A DNA stretch of 64,000 nt from Symsagittifera roscoffensis (taxonomy: Eukaryota > Xenacoelomorpha > Acoela > Convolutidae), in assembly GCF_963678635.1 (NCBI RefSeq), contig NC_087070.1, forward strand, positions 46,729,467-46,793,466, read 5' to 3'. The first letter of the stretch is position 1; each line of letters starts with the position of its first letter. Of this stretch, positions 47,728-59,032 are shown piece after piece. A program made the position numbers and the translations under genes. Below the pieces are notes generated by a model that saw only the letters and a program-made list of their open reading frames with translations, ran no database searches and had not been told where the DNA came from.

Positions 47728-48775
47728 ATGTCGCCTTTTGTGAGCAATGGTCGACTTGAAAAAATTCGGCTATTATGGAGACCAACCCCTTCGGAAAAAT
47801 ATTAGAATCCGTCTCCTTTTCATATAAAAACTTTTCCTCCGAATAAGCTAATTGAAATGGAGACTTGCGTTTTGTTTTTAGTTTGTCATATTTGACCGGA
47901 GAAGATCGAAATCTTTTCTACATCATTTGGCGGCTAGATGGCATCACCTCTGAAATAGCTATACGAGTTCTTTGCTATACGAGTTCTCCTGTTTACTCAC
48001 CAACATTAAAGTTAGTCGTTGTAAACGCTTACTTGAATTGTCCATTAATATTCCGACTTGTAAATATACTCAGTTTAAATAACATTCAATCTAATCTGTG
48101 CTATTACTAATGTCGTCTCGTCCACCATCGGGCTCTCATCAATATTTTTGTCATCTTCCAAGTTGGGGCTGTTATTATGCCCGAGGGACCAAATGTCCGG
48201 TGGTTTTCAGCCAATCAATTTCTCTTTATCTGCGCAAATCTGATTTTCTTGCTGATTTCCTAACTGAATTGTGATAGGCTAAAATTTTTGGTCATCAGCG
48301 ATCCCTCTCTACATGCCCTGGTGTTTTCATGTCCGAATCCTTTGCTTTTATACATATCCTTGTTGTTCATACTAACAAATGTTAATCTATGTTGAATATA
48401 GGGCTATTTGATTTATTTATGAATTGTCTAAATTATAATAGAAATTTATTATTTTGAAAAAACCAAGAAAAGTATGTGTAGTTGAAAGGTCATTAAAGAT
48501 AATGCAGTTCTCGTTTTTGTATTAGCCGTTTTTCTGAATTCTAATTGTATTATTTCTGGTCCTTAAATGGATGAAATTGGTGAAAATTAGGCCTGGTGCC
48601 GGACATCAGGACGACCGGACTTCAACGTGAATCGTAGAAGTAAGTAGGTACTTGAAGACGAAAACTAAAAAAATCATAAAAAATGATGGTGGCATCAAAA
48701 CAGTAAATTGTCGGTTTTTTATATATGTAGGTCGCGTTATTTTTTTGTTTTTAAGATAAAAATGGATGTAATCTT
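47728..48775. repeat. 1048-bp tandem duplication, copy 2
   Basis: Second copy of the unit. No convincing gene inside; the 81-codon frame present in both copies lacks an ATG start and any recognisable motif. Confidence 0.95.
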
Positions 48776-49759
48776 ACTCAAAAATAACACATTAAACACT
48801 TTTTTCAGTTTATTGTTAACGCATTTCAAAAATCGAAAATAACCATCCCAAAATTATCAAATTGTTAATTGAGTTTGTTTTTATTAAAAACCCAGATTTT
48901 CTTTTCACTGGGAATAATTTCAACTAATCGGAAATATTGAAAAAGATTAGTTTTGTCCTGTATAACAGAAAAACCCAATTCTTGTAAAAGTCGCAGAAAG
49001 ACTACATTAAACCGAAAAGAAAAATAAAGGTAGTTCCCTCCTGCTTGTAGTTCCGTCGGCTCGTAGTCCCGTCTACGTGTGATCCTAGACCCTTTTAGGC
49101 CAGCTGAAACCATTATTTGAACTCTGAAGAGAGCTCTAGTTTTGCGCTAGTTATAATTGAACCAAATGTATTTATCAAGTATGAGTATTTTTTTTGTTTT
49201 GTTTCCAAAATATTCTATTCGGTGAACTTGTAAATCATGCATCATGTTATGTACAGTTTGTATAGTTTTGATTTGATATTGTTTTATTTATATTTCATTC
49301 GTTGGCAATTTTTTGATGTGTGATTTGGTGCTAGGGCTATTAGTTGACAGTAAAAGTTGATACTTTTATCGAGCAATATCGAAATATCGGAAGACTTGCT
49401 TCTCAAAATAAGAGTGTAACTTTAATACCATATCATATAACTTGAGTCTTCAAATCGGATATTCAGGAAAAATTTTCTTTTAAACCAAATATATCATCTT
49501 CCGGCTTTTCATTTTGCTCGATTTTTACTGATTGATTGCTTTTGGGGTTAAATGGGTTGTTCGTTCTTTTTCTGTTCAGTTATTGTCCTACTGTTTTGAG
49601 TCAATACAGATAGCAATCAATTGACTACTTAAAGCTAATCGTTTTCATTAGTATTGAAAGAAGCTTAAATTCAGCTGCTCGGATACAGCGAAGAAACAGC
49701 TGCTGAAAGCTGTATCAAGAAAAGAAACAGCTGCTGAAAGGCTTTGTATCAAAAAGTAA
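48776..49759. other. Gene-free AT-rich stretch
   Basis: Nothing recognised except a short imperfect direct repeat around AAACAGCTGCTGAAAG at about 49690-49755. Confidence 0.4.
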
Positions 49760-49901
49760 ATCTCCTTAACTATATCCCCCTTTTGCAAAAGGGGGATATT
49801 TTTTTACTAGATTAAATTCTGATATGCTTAACGGTTCATTTATTTCTTTATAAGGGAGATAGTTATTACCAGGAACCGGAGGGGGGATATAGTTAGAGAT
49901 C
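49760..49901. mobile_element. Small terminal-inverted-repeat element (MITE-like)
   Basis: About 140 bp with imperfect inverted ends ATCTCCTTAACTATATCCCC and the complement of GGGGATATAGTTAGAGAT. The left end contains a perfect 28-bp palindrome (49772-49799) centred on TTTTGCAAAA. It is too short to encode anything. The assignment as a DNA-transposon derivative is inferred. Confidence 0.5.
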
Positions 49902-50639
49902 CCAAAAAATGATCCAAAAAGTAGTGGGATTTCCTTAATGCCTGCTTAGAAAACAGTTTTACATTGTTCCGACAACTGAAGCTAATTTACTCACGCGAAT
50001 CATTATCGCGTAGGTTGATATATCATATTGAAGCACCTTTTCACGACATGGCCCATTTGCGATAACGCAAGATTAGCGTGTGTTATACTCCATAATACAA
50101 ACTCAGCTTGTGCAATGAAAAGAGTTAAGGCGGAAATAGTTAACAAGGTACAAAACTCGTATATGCTTACCTGTTCAATTCGTACAAGGTACCATAGGGG
50201 TGGGGGAATAGTTAACAAGATCTGTCTAGTTCGATCAGTTTTTGTAATGCATTCAGAGATTCGCAAATTTATTTTCGCAGATACGAAAATAAACCTGCCT
50301 GCTGGAGTTCTTCGAGAGTATTATTGCGACGCTGAGGCGGAGCAAGGCTGCACATTACTGTTCTTACAGATGTGTAAGAAAATGGTGACTTTGAGACGTG
50401 GTGGAAATGGTGATATGACATGCTCAATTCAATTCCATGAAATTTGTACTTTATTTATTAAGAGTAATGAACGTAGTGAAGACTCTTATATAGGTGTTGC
50501 TGACTTTTTTTTTCAGGAAAAAGTCTTAAAATGTGCATAAAGGTCTCTAATATTTACAGATGTGCATTCATACATATTGCATTTATGAATGCACTTAAAT
50601 ATAAATGCTTATTATTGAGTTCAATTGAAATTCATCTGC
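49902..50639. other. Gene-free stretch with an unsupported open frame
   Basis: A 170-codon plus-strand frame at 50028-50540 starts with TTG and shows no motif. The stretch ACTCTTATATAGGTGTTGCTG near 50483 recurs near 61068, marking interspersed repeat DNA. Confidence 0.4.
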
Positions 50640-51800
50640 TGAAAGTGGCGTAAATAGCTTTCACCAAATACAAACGTCGAAATAGCGCAAAAAAAAACGT
50701 GAAAGATTTCTAGTTTCGAAAGTCGATTTTAATTCCTGCTTGATAAAAACAGGTATTATGAAAATGTCATTGGGATCGGGAATTTTTATTTTTTTTTGAG
50801 ACGCTTTGGAAAAATTTCGTTTTTTATCTCAAAAACTACTCTATCGATGTTCAAAAAGTGGTACCAATGGGAAGTCCGCCGACTACCCTATGTGTATGCA
50901 AAATTCCCTAGTCTCTTTTTTTAGCTAACCCCACTTCCTACAGCCTTCGAAAAAGTGTGTGGGGGGAATTTTTGACATAAATTTTTGGGTTTTTTGCCCG
51001 TCCAAATCTGAGATTTTGGGGTCAACAGATAGAGCAGGTTGTAAGAAGCTCTCCTGAATAAGCATATACGCCCAAATTTTTTTACACAAAAAGTTATGGC
51101 CCTCAGAAAAATCAAATTTTCGCGATTTTTTGACTTTTTTTGAAACTTTTTGACTTTTCAAAAACCACCCTCCCAAATCAGTGATTTTAATTTCAATCGA
51201 AAGGACGGATCGTTAGAAGCTCCCCTGTCTAAGCGGTTACACCCAATTTTTTGCATAAAAAGTTATGGCCCTCATAAAAAAAACGATTTTTTTACCTTTT
51301 TTTGAAACTTTTTGAGTTTTCTCGAAAACTAGCATCCCATATCTGGGATTGTGGGTTCAACGGATAGAAAAAAGTTGCGGGGACGCCCAATTTTTTTTAG
51401 CACAAAAAGTTATGGCCCTCGGAAAAGTCGATTTTTTGACCTTTTTTGAAATTTTTTAGACTTTTCTGCCAAATCGAACCCAAAATTTCACTACTAATTA
51501 TTATATTTGAGAACCAACTGAGGTTTTGGGTGAAGCCCAGTTTTTGAAATTTTTAGTTTGCGTTACGCATCATGTGAAAAAAATTCAAAATTGTCAAACA
51601 GGTATTTACAGCTTTAGCTGGCCTCTAGTTTTTAAATTTCCAGCGGATCCAGTTTTCTCAAATTGGGTTAATGTTATCAGAAAATTGGTACTTAGAAATC
51701 GTTCTAGAAAATCAAAGAGCTTAAAGGGCATCTATTTTTTTCTTTGAACTTCGAAAGTTGAGATTTTTTCAAGAAAGTCTCTGCTTTTTTAAATGTTTTT
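50640..51800. repeat. Interspersed repeat copy with internal tandem submotif
   Basis: Within 50930-51480, blocks of about 150-170 bp recur, each with AAAAAGTTATGGCCCTC (about 51087, 51257, 51405), a CCCAAATCTGAGATTTTGG-like start and a TTTTTTGAAACTTTTTGA-like end. The whole stretch resembles 57190-58640 and, in part, 61120-61400. Confidence 0.7.
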
Positions 51801-51899
51801 TTTTGCGTTCATTTTTCCAATCATCGATTGGCTATGTTTACCCGTTAAAATTAATTACTCGGCCCCTGCATATAAATAACGTTGGCATAATCTTAAGGT

Positions 51900-52125
51900 A
51901 ATTCCAAATGGCTGAGTGGGTAAGAAGCGCTTGCTCTAATACAAAGGTCGTGGGTTCGAATCCCGCTTCGGTCACGGTTGGAGGGTTCCCAGTGAAATCA
52001 GCCTTCTGAGTGTGAGACCGGCAACGGAGAGTGGTTGACATCTCTCTTGCCCGTGGCAAAAAGGCCAAAAATTAGAACGGCGGGGGCTATAAAAATGGTA
52101 ATACCAACTTTTAAATTATTTGATT
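51900..52125 (+). repeat. tRNA-derived SINE
   Basis: The head has an A box (TGGCTGAGTGGG, 51909-51920) and a near-perfect B box (GGGTTCGAATCCC, 51952-51964), with an unrelated body to about 52125. The anticodon-arm spacing is tRNA-like (TAATAC...AAGGTCG) but the acceptor ends do not pair, so it is not a tRNA gene. Confidence 0.65.
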
Positions 52126-52221
52126 GTCGGAACTAGTACGAGGAAGAACTAAATATATCCAACAAACTTTTTTTTCTTGCAGCTTGGAACAAAATTCCAG
52201 AAGATGTTCGATGTGTGCAGT

Positions 52222-52345
52222 CTTAAAAGACTCACGCAATCTGAAGACTCACTTTCAAAATCTGAAGACTCACGCAATCTGAAGACTCACTTTCAAAATC
52301 TGAAGACTCACGCAATCTGAAGACTCACGCAATCTGAAGACTCGC
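52222..52345. repeat. Minisatellite (17/21-bp alternating unit)
   Basis: Alternating TCTGAAGACTCACGCAA and TCTGAAGACTCACTTTCAAA units, about six in a row. Confidence 0.9.
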
Positions 52346-53559
52346 AATAATTTTAACTCTTAGTAAATTTTGGTGCACTTTGTATAAAAATGTGATTTGT
52401 TCTTATTTTTATTCTTTTATAGAGTTTTGGGAGAGCTTGGACAAGCAATTTGGTCGACCTTACAAACAATTCGTCAAAATTTTTGGGTAGTTTTTGAAAA
52501 TCCGCCCCTATATCGAAAAAAACCAGGTCCCGGAGCCTGTCCCAGCATAAAAGTATATCAATCTACCCTGTACGACGTAAATTTTTGATAAATAATTTTA
52601 AATAGAAAAAAGGGGCAAAGTGTTTGGCTTGCAAAAGTCAGATTTATGCATTTCTATGACAAAAATTGAAGTTTTGTACTTATTTTTTTTCGCGCCCTGA
52701 TTCTCTGGTGAATACGCAAAAATTCTCAGCCAATCACGGCTCTTAAAACTCCAAAACTGACTGATTTTATCTCTTAATTCCTCAATTGTGATTATCTGAC
52801 AACGTTTCCGAGCATTCGGTCCTCCGAGTTTGATGAATTCACCCTTTAGGTTCTTTTTTAAGTGCTTTATACAAAAGAGCCATCGACTAGCCGTTATTCT
52901 GAAACAAGATGTTTTCAAATAGTGTTTTTTTTGTATGTGTCATCATTTCCATTGGCGATAAAAACAGAAAAGTGGGATACATAGCAGTCAGCAGACAACC
53001 TAGTAAACAAACAGTTCATTCAGCAGTCACAATTACTATTTTTTTGGCAATTTTTCTGAATCGAAAACTACTGCATTTTCTCTCATAAATTCATCTCAAT
53101 TTGACTTAATTCTTTTTGAAATATTTATTGTTTGAATCAATTTTGATGAGATTTCAAAACGACGCTTCATCCGCGTTGAGGTATTGAGATTTGAGTAATG
53201 TCAAACTTGTCTCCTTTGTAACGAGTTTAAAATGAAATTTGTTAAATCTGCAAAGTTGTACTCATTTGCTACAAAGCAGCTGTTGAAATATGTCAATCTA
53301 TTATCTAATCTAATATATATTTAAATGCGGGCTTCACTATCTCGCCATGTTTAAGCGTTTTCAACGTATTATTTTTGCATGTTTAAGCTATATCGTATAT
53401 TGCAATGGTTAAGAATTTTTTTCGATTTTCCAATTTGATTTTAGTGGTTATTTTACCGAGTTTAAATTAAGCAGCCAATATCGAATTAGGGGTTGCAAAT
53501 TCGGCCTCCAATTTTGAATGCCCGAGTCATTTTATTTAACGAGTTAAGACGATTTTTGA
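52346..53559. other. Gene-free AT-rich stretch
   Basis: No gene, RNA or repeat family recognised. A 106-codon minus-strand frame at 52598-52918 has no recognisable motif. Confidence 0.4.
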
Positions 53560-54650
53560 GATTTTTTCAAAAAATTTCAGAAATTTCAAATAACAAAATA
53601 ATTTTCAAAACTTGAAGTTCCCAACCCTGTAGTTGGGTACTGTCAGAGTACTATAAAGGATTGCGAGTCTTGCCTCCAAATATGACTGCTCAAATCCTTG
53701 TAGTTTTCGAGATATGACGTTTTTTGTGATTTTTTCAATATTTTTCAGAAAACAATTATTTTTTAGAAATCTGAAATTTCCAACCCTGTAGTTGGGTACT
53801 GTCAGAGTACTATCAAGGACTGAAAATCTTGCCTGCAAATATGACTGCTCGAATCCTTGTAGTTTTCGAGATATGACGTTTTGTGATTTTTTCGAAAATT
53901 TTCAGAAAACTTAAATTATTATGATCTTTTTAAAATCTGAAAATCCTAACCCTGTAGTTAGGTCCTGTCAGATAACTCTCATAGATTGCGAATCTTGCCT
54001 CCAAGTATGACTGCTCATTTCTTTGTAGTTTTCGAGATATGACGTTTTTTGTGATTTTTTCAAAAATTTTCAGAAAACTTAAAATAAGATTATTTTTTTA
54101 AAATCTGAAATTCCCAACGCTATAGTTCGGTGTTGTCAGGGTACTCTTAAGCGTTGCAAAACTTGCCACATGCGACTGCTAAACGCGACTGCTAAAATGC
54201 TTTTAGTTTCCGAAATGTGACGTTTTTTTATTCTTTTCAAAAATTTCTCAAAGAACTTATCTACAAAGAAATTCAAAAAATGTGAAACTACCACTTCGAT
54301 GAAAATACAACCTTATTGTCAGCGTACACCCTGGCATCTCAAATCTTGCCTCTTTATATGAATGCTCAAATCATTTTAGTTTCCGAGATAAGACGTTTTT
54401 TTCAAGTTTTTTTTTCGGGAAACTTAGGTTTAAAAAAATTCACAAAATTTTGAATTCCTAACCCTATCAGTGAGGACTCTCAGTGGTTGCAAATCTGGCC
54501 TCCAAATTTCTACAGAGGCTCATTAAATTTTCGAGATGACGCTTTTAAAATGGGAATTAAAAAAATTAAAAGTTTCGAAATTACCAACCCTCAAATTGGG
54601 TGCAGTCAGAGTACACTAAAAGTTTGCAGATGTTGTTTCCAATATATGCG
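53560..54650. repeat. Degenerate satellite, unit about 160-168 bp, six to seven copies
   Basis: Each unit carries AACCCTGTAGTTGGGTACTG, then CTTGCCTCCAAATATGACTG, then GTTTTCGAGATATGACGTTT and a TTTTTCAAAAATTTTCAG-like end. Starts near 53621, 53781, 53948 and 54115 give spacings of 160, 167 and 167; later units (about 54300, 54458, 54600) are more decayed. Confidence 0.88.
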
Positions 54651-55184
54651 GTTTTTCATGAGTTGTCGAAAAATTTCAAAGCACCGGAGGTGCGTTAAAC
54701 GCTAGTAATTTTAAAACTGTTTTCTTTAAAACCATGCAGTGTTGGAAGCTTAACTGCGAGTGATAAATAGAGGTGATGAATATATGTTTAGTCACTGAGG
54801 CTTCCTGTCATTGAACTATATTTGGCTTTCGGGCGCTTTTTGGAATGTTTCGGGCGCTTTTTGGAATGTTTTGACCAAAAATAGCATGTTCACCATGAAA
54901 ATAAGTATATATTAGCGACGAAGGCGCCTTTGGAAAATTTTAGGATCGGTTGTCCAAAAGTTGATATATAATCGTACCAATGGGGTGGACCCTTTGGGTG
55001 GTGAGGGGTCGAATCCCTGAGTAGGGAAATGGGGTGGTGTGGGGGGGGGGTCCTATGCTCAGCTGTTCTGTAAAGTATAACGACATAGTGCTCTAAAAAG
55101 TACTAAATTGTGACCATTTGGGTATTGAAGGGATTCAGAAACCGAAAACTTGGCGTCTAAATAGCTTTTTATTGTACAGAGTTA
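54651..55184. other. Gene-free stretch with isolated B-box-like sequence
   Basis: GGGGTCGAATCCCT near 55006 resembles a pol III B box but no matching A box or body was found. A poly-G run lies near 55040. Confidence 0.35.
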
Positions 55185-55355
55185 AAGACTTAAGACTTAT
55201 TTTAAGACTTACATGCATTTGGCTTTTTTTCTGATGGCTGGGTCATGCTGCCTCACCCCAAGCAGTGAGCACGGATCGTGTTGGACCTCGAACATCCTAC
55301 TTTTCGATTGAGAGGCAGATATAGAACCACTTCACCGCCGCACCACTCAGCGAAG
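55185..55355 (-). repeat. tRNA-derived SINE, second family (copy 1, minus strand)
   Basis: On the minus strand: GAGTGGTGCGGCGGTGAAGT head, GCCTCTCAATCGAAAAGTAG, B box TGTTCGAGGTCC, then a body with GGGTGAGGCAGCATGACCCA and GCATGTAAGTCTTA. It shares head and body with 59530-59735 and the body with 62385-62600. Confidence 0.75.
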
Positions 55356-57189
55356 TGTTTTGCTTTGAGCTGGCTGTTTCGTTACTCAAATATTTTTTTG
55401 AGTAACGCACGTCGACTGAGAGTGTTTTTTTAACAGATTTTGAGGCCGATCCTGGGTAAAAGCTCCATTTTTGGGCGATAAAAATTTGTCAAAAATAAAA
55501 CTTTGAAAATAAAAAAACGAATGTATTTATGGGTTTTTGGGCCAAACAGCGGTATGTCATGTTTTGATTAGCTTTTTGTCATTGCATGTTTTTTTCAGGG
55601 ACTATTGAAAAGGTACAATTATTGAGTATTAGTTTATATGTAAATCCAATTGTCCTTTTTGTCAAAAACAAAAGTTTCAAATGCTATTAAATGTTAAATA
55701 AGTTTTTCTTTTGCGAAATTGCTTTGCCCGAAGTTTATATTCGCATGCTTCCTGTTCGTGTATAGCTTGAACAGCTTTAGTGTTCCGACCATTGAAAATG
55801 GGGATAAACTTTGTATCCCCGTACATTTATTTTTTTTTCTTTGGCTATGACAGCTTTCTTGAGAAAATTGAACAGTTTATGTGCACAATTAGAATTTTTT
55901 TCATTTTTTGAAGAGAACTGTTTTCGATTATGCCCCATTTACTAACTTTATACGCGTTTGTATAGTTCTTCACAGCTTACACAAGAACTACACTTATTTA
56001 AAAAACGTTTTTTTTTTGTTTAAAGACTGTGATTGGAACATTCTGTTCTACGACAGCAACTTTCCAACGGTATTAATTGAATGTTTTTGAGCTGGTTTCT
56101 GCAAAATATTTCTCTGCAAAGTTTGTATTGGCCTTAACTTTCCAGGACTAAATCAAGAGATAGCAAAAAAAAACCTTAAGCGGCCATTCTGCTTTATCAA
56201 AAAAAGGAAGTGAACAAATAAAGGACCTTGAAAAACGATGCAGATCGAAAACAAAAAATTGATAATCCAGGCGAGAAAGATCATAAAATATTTTGAAATT
56301 TTGTTGCAATTTTTATTGACAAAAACAATTTTTTGAAGTTTTTTTCCATTGTTCCGACCATTTGAAAAATGGGGAGGAACTTTGTATGCGGTTGTTTTAC
56401 CTTTTTTTCTTTAATTGCCATGAAAAATAAGATACCCCAAATAATTATTGGACTAAGTTGAGTGGTATATCACGTTAAAGCGCTTTCAGTCGTGATTCGA
56501 ACGACATAAAAAAATTTTCGAGAAAAACTGGTTTCAAATTTTTCATTTTTGGTCTAACTTTTAACTGATATGATGTGAGCGTGTAGGCTTACAATATCTT
56601 ATTTAAGCTTACTTTAAGTCGTGAAAACTTAGTTATTATCAAGTAAAAGTAGTTAATGGATTTTTTAGTGCCGTTTTTTTAGTGCCATTTTGTTTTCAAT
56701 TTTTTTTCGTCTGCTGGTCAATTTTCTTAAAAAACTGTTCTCTGAAAGGCTTTTTTTAACATGACTGTCAAATATGCTTAATTTCTATATTCCGTTTAGA
56801 TCTTTTCATCAGATCATGTGGAAAGTAACGACATTAAAAAAAGTTTTGTATTTTTCTAAGACTGTCTTTGGAACATTCTGGGCTACTTGCACATTAACTG
56901 GCTATCCTTGTTTTTTTTCCGTTTGGTTTTAAGCATATTCGTTTTTTTTGCTAGAGCAAGTGGTGCGGAGCTCAGCCTTGCCTCTGTGTTACGCTTTTTA
57001 ACAACTAGTTGAACAAAATCAGTTAAATAAAATATGAGTTTTCACGAAATTCAGCATGTCAGCTGCATGACATGCTCAATTTCATGAACATTCAATTTTA
57101 GCTACTCTTTGGGTACTAGTTACTTCAGGGTACTTTCAGGGGGACTTGAAACTTTTTCAAATTTTTTTAGTAGATCAGTTTTTCGGCTC
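55356..57189. repeat. Interspersed repeat fragments with TGTTCCGACCA edge
   Basis: TGTTCCGACCATTGAAAATG at about 55781 and a near-copy at about 56349 start similar 570-bp-spaced stretches (both followed by TTTGTATxCxG and T-rich runs). 56456-56580 is an inverted copy of sequence inside the lipocalin array units (compare about 480-640: the CAAACCGGTTTTTCTCGA and ATGTCATTCGAATCACGACT parts). No gene seen. Confidence 0.6.
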
Positions 57190-58640
57190 AACTGCTGTCT
57201 GCTCAAAGATTGTCGGCCTTGTTTCCGCTTCGAAAGTTTTGTTCAGTTGCTAATTTGAATTTCAAATACCTTGCATGGCATGCTTGTTTAGATTTCTTGT
57301 TTGATAAAAACAAGTTTCATAAAAGTGTATGGGATTTGGGTTTTTGTGATTTGTTTTTTTTGAGACGCTTTGGAAAATTTCATCACCTGCAAAAAAAAAT
57401 TTTCCCTTGTCTGTGTTGCTTTACTTTTTTGTCTACAGCCTTCGAAAAAGTCTGTAGGGAGAATAATTGACCGATGTTTTTAATTTTTTTTTCCGTTTCA
57501 CAACTAACCTAACAAATCTGAGATTTTGGTTTCAATAAATAGAATTGATTTGAAAAGCTCACTCCATTTTTATAAATTTTTAATTGGACCGAAAAATACC
57601 TCCCATATCTGAGATTTTGGGTTCAATCCAAAAAACGGACTGTGAGCTGCGCCCAAATTTAAAAAAATTATGGCCCTCGGAAAAGTCAAAATTTTAATTT
57701 TTGTGACCGTTTCTTGAAAGCAACTCCCCTGGCAAACCTGGAATTTGGGTTCAATCGAATTTTCAGCTTGGATGAGTTTTTTTTGCATAAAGATATGGTT
57801 CTCGGAAATGTCAACCGTTCTGTTGACCGTTCCAAAACAAAAAGATATGGTTCTCGGAAGTGTCAACCGTTCTGTTGACCGTTTCTTGGACTTTTCTCGA
57901 TAACGACCCTGCCAAATCTGATATCATTGTTTTAATCGACACAACAGGTTAGTGGAAGCTTAAGGTTATAATTTGCTACGCACATTTAAAAAAAAAGTTA
58001 TGATCTTCAAGCAAGTGAAAGTTTCGAATTTTTGAACGTTTTTGAAGTTTTTCTATTCGAAAATTACCGTGCCAATTCTCAGATTAAGTTTCCAATCGCG
58101 AAACCCGCTTTTGGGAATCTTCTTTACTTTCAGAAAGTCTAGTTGTTGAATTTGTAACCGTTTTTAGAAAATTTTTGAATATTTTTAAATACTACCCTAT
58201 CAAGTTTGAGATAAAATTTCAATAGAAAGAAGCGGTTGCACGAATATTTTAATTCAGAAGCGGTTACTCTTTAGTTTTTTTTTGTAATAGACTGGTTGTC
58301 TTTGGGAAAATTCTAAACTTTCAAACATTTCGACTCTTACTTATTTGAATAGAGAAACATTTAAGGTTTTGGGCAAACTCCAAGTTTTTAAATTACGCAT
58401 TTCGTCCCGCATCAGTATAACAAATTCATTCAATATGAAACACGTGCCTCCAGCTTTAGTTGGGCTCCTTGTCTTTTTTTATCGAGACATACGAAAATTT
58501 TGGTTCATCTAGTTTTTTTCAACATCTAAAAAATTTTTTTGACTCATGTTTTTTTAATGTTTATGTTGAATGCAAGTGGTGCGAAGCTCCGCTTCGCCTC
58601 TGTGTATATAAAAATATCGTTTTATTAAACAAACATGAAA
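57190..58640. repeat. Interspersed repeat copy, related to 50640-51800
   Basis: Same order of motifs as 50640-51800: GAGACGCTTTGGAAAA, then repeats of AAAATTATGGCCCTCGG or its variants (about 57660, 57790, 57840, 57995), then CCAGCTTTAGTTGG and GGTGCGAAGCTCCGCTTCGC at the end. Confidence 0.65.
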
Positions 58641-59032
58641 GGAATAAGCTTTAAAATAATCAATCAATTTTGTGCTCGAAGAGATCTAATGCGTTCATCT
58701 TCAAAGCACAGCACAGTTCATTTTGAAAATCTTGGGCTTGCTGTCGAAGTGATGATTGGCCTGGATGCAGGCCATTTGATGATACGTGTCGTCTGTATCT
58801 CAGCCTTTTGGTTTTCAGATAGGGATGTTGTAAGCACCTGCTATCAGTTAATAACTTTCATTCAATCTTCTTTTTGTTCGTGTGTGACCTTTTTTGATAG
58901 TAAACTTCTCAAACCGATGCTACCTGTAGGAAACGATATTCCGAGATATGAGTTCATAGGTTATCATATTGTTCCCATCGAAAAATTCTAATTTGGTATT
59001 TTTAAACCTGTGGTAAATCTTTCAGATTTGCT
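58641..59032. other. Upstream flank of the MRM1-like gene
   Basis: A 118-codon frame beginning with a true ATG at 58635 runs to 58991 and ends before a TTTCAG that directly precedes the MRM1 start. No motif is recognised; it could be an unrelated open stretch or 5' leader. Confidence 0.35.

Noticed and set aside
46817-48110. 81-codon frames in both copies of the 1048-bp duplication
   Set aside because: Identical only because the duplication is recent; no ATG start and no motif.
50028-50540. 170-codon plus-strand open frame
   Set aside because: Starts with TTG, has no motif or splice context, and its 3' part overlaps sequence repeated near 61068, so it is most likely chance in repeat DNA.
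51908-51975. Functional tRNA gene
   Set aside because: Good A and B boxes, but the acceptor stem does not pair and a non-tRNA body follows; called a SINE instead.
52222-52345. CRISPR-like repeat/spacer array
   Set aside because: Repeats are contiguous with no unique spacers in a eukaryotic context; it is a minisatellite.
58635-58991. 118-codon frame with ATG just before the MRM1 start
   Set aside because: No recognisable domain, and nothing links it in frame to MRM1; the MRM1 ATG at 59033 gives a family-length protein without it.
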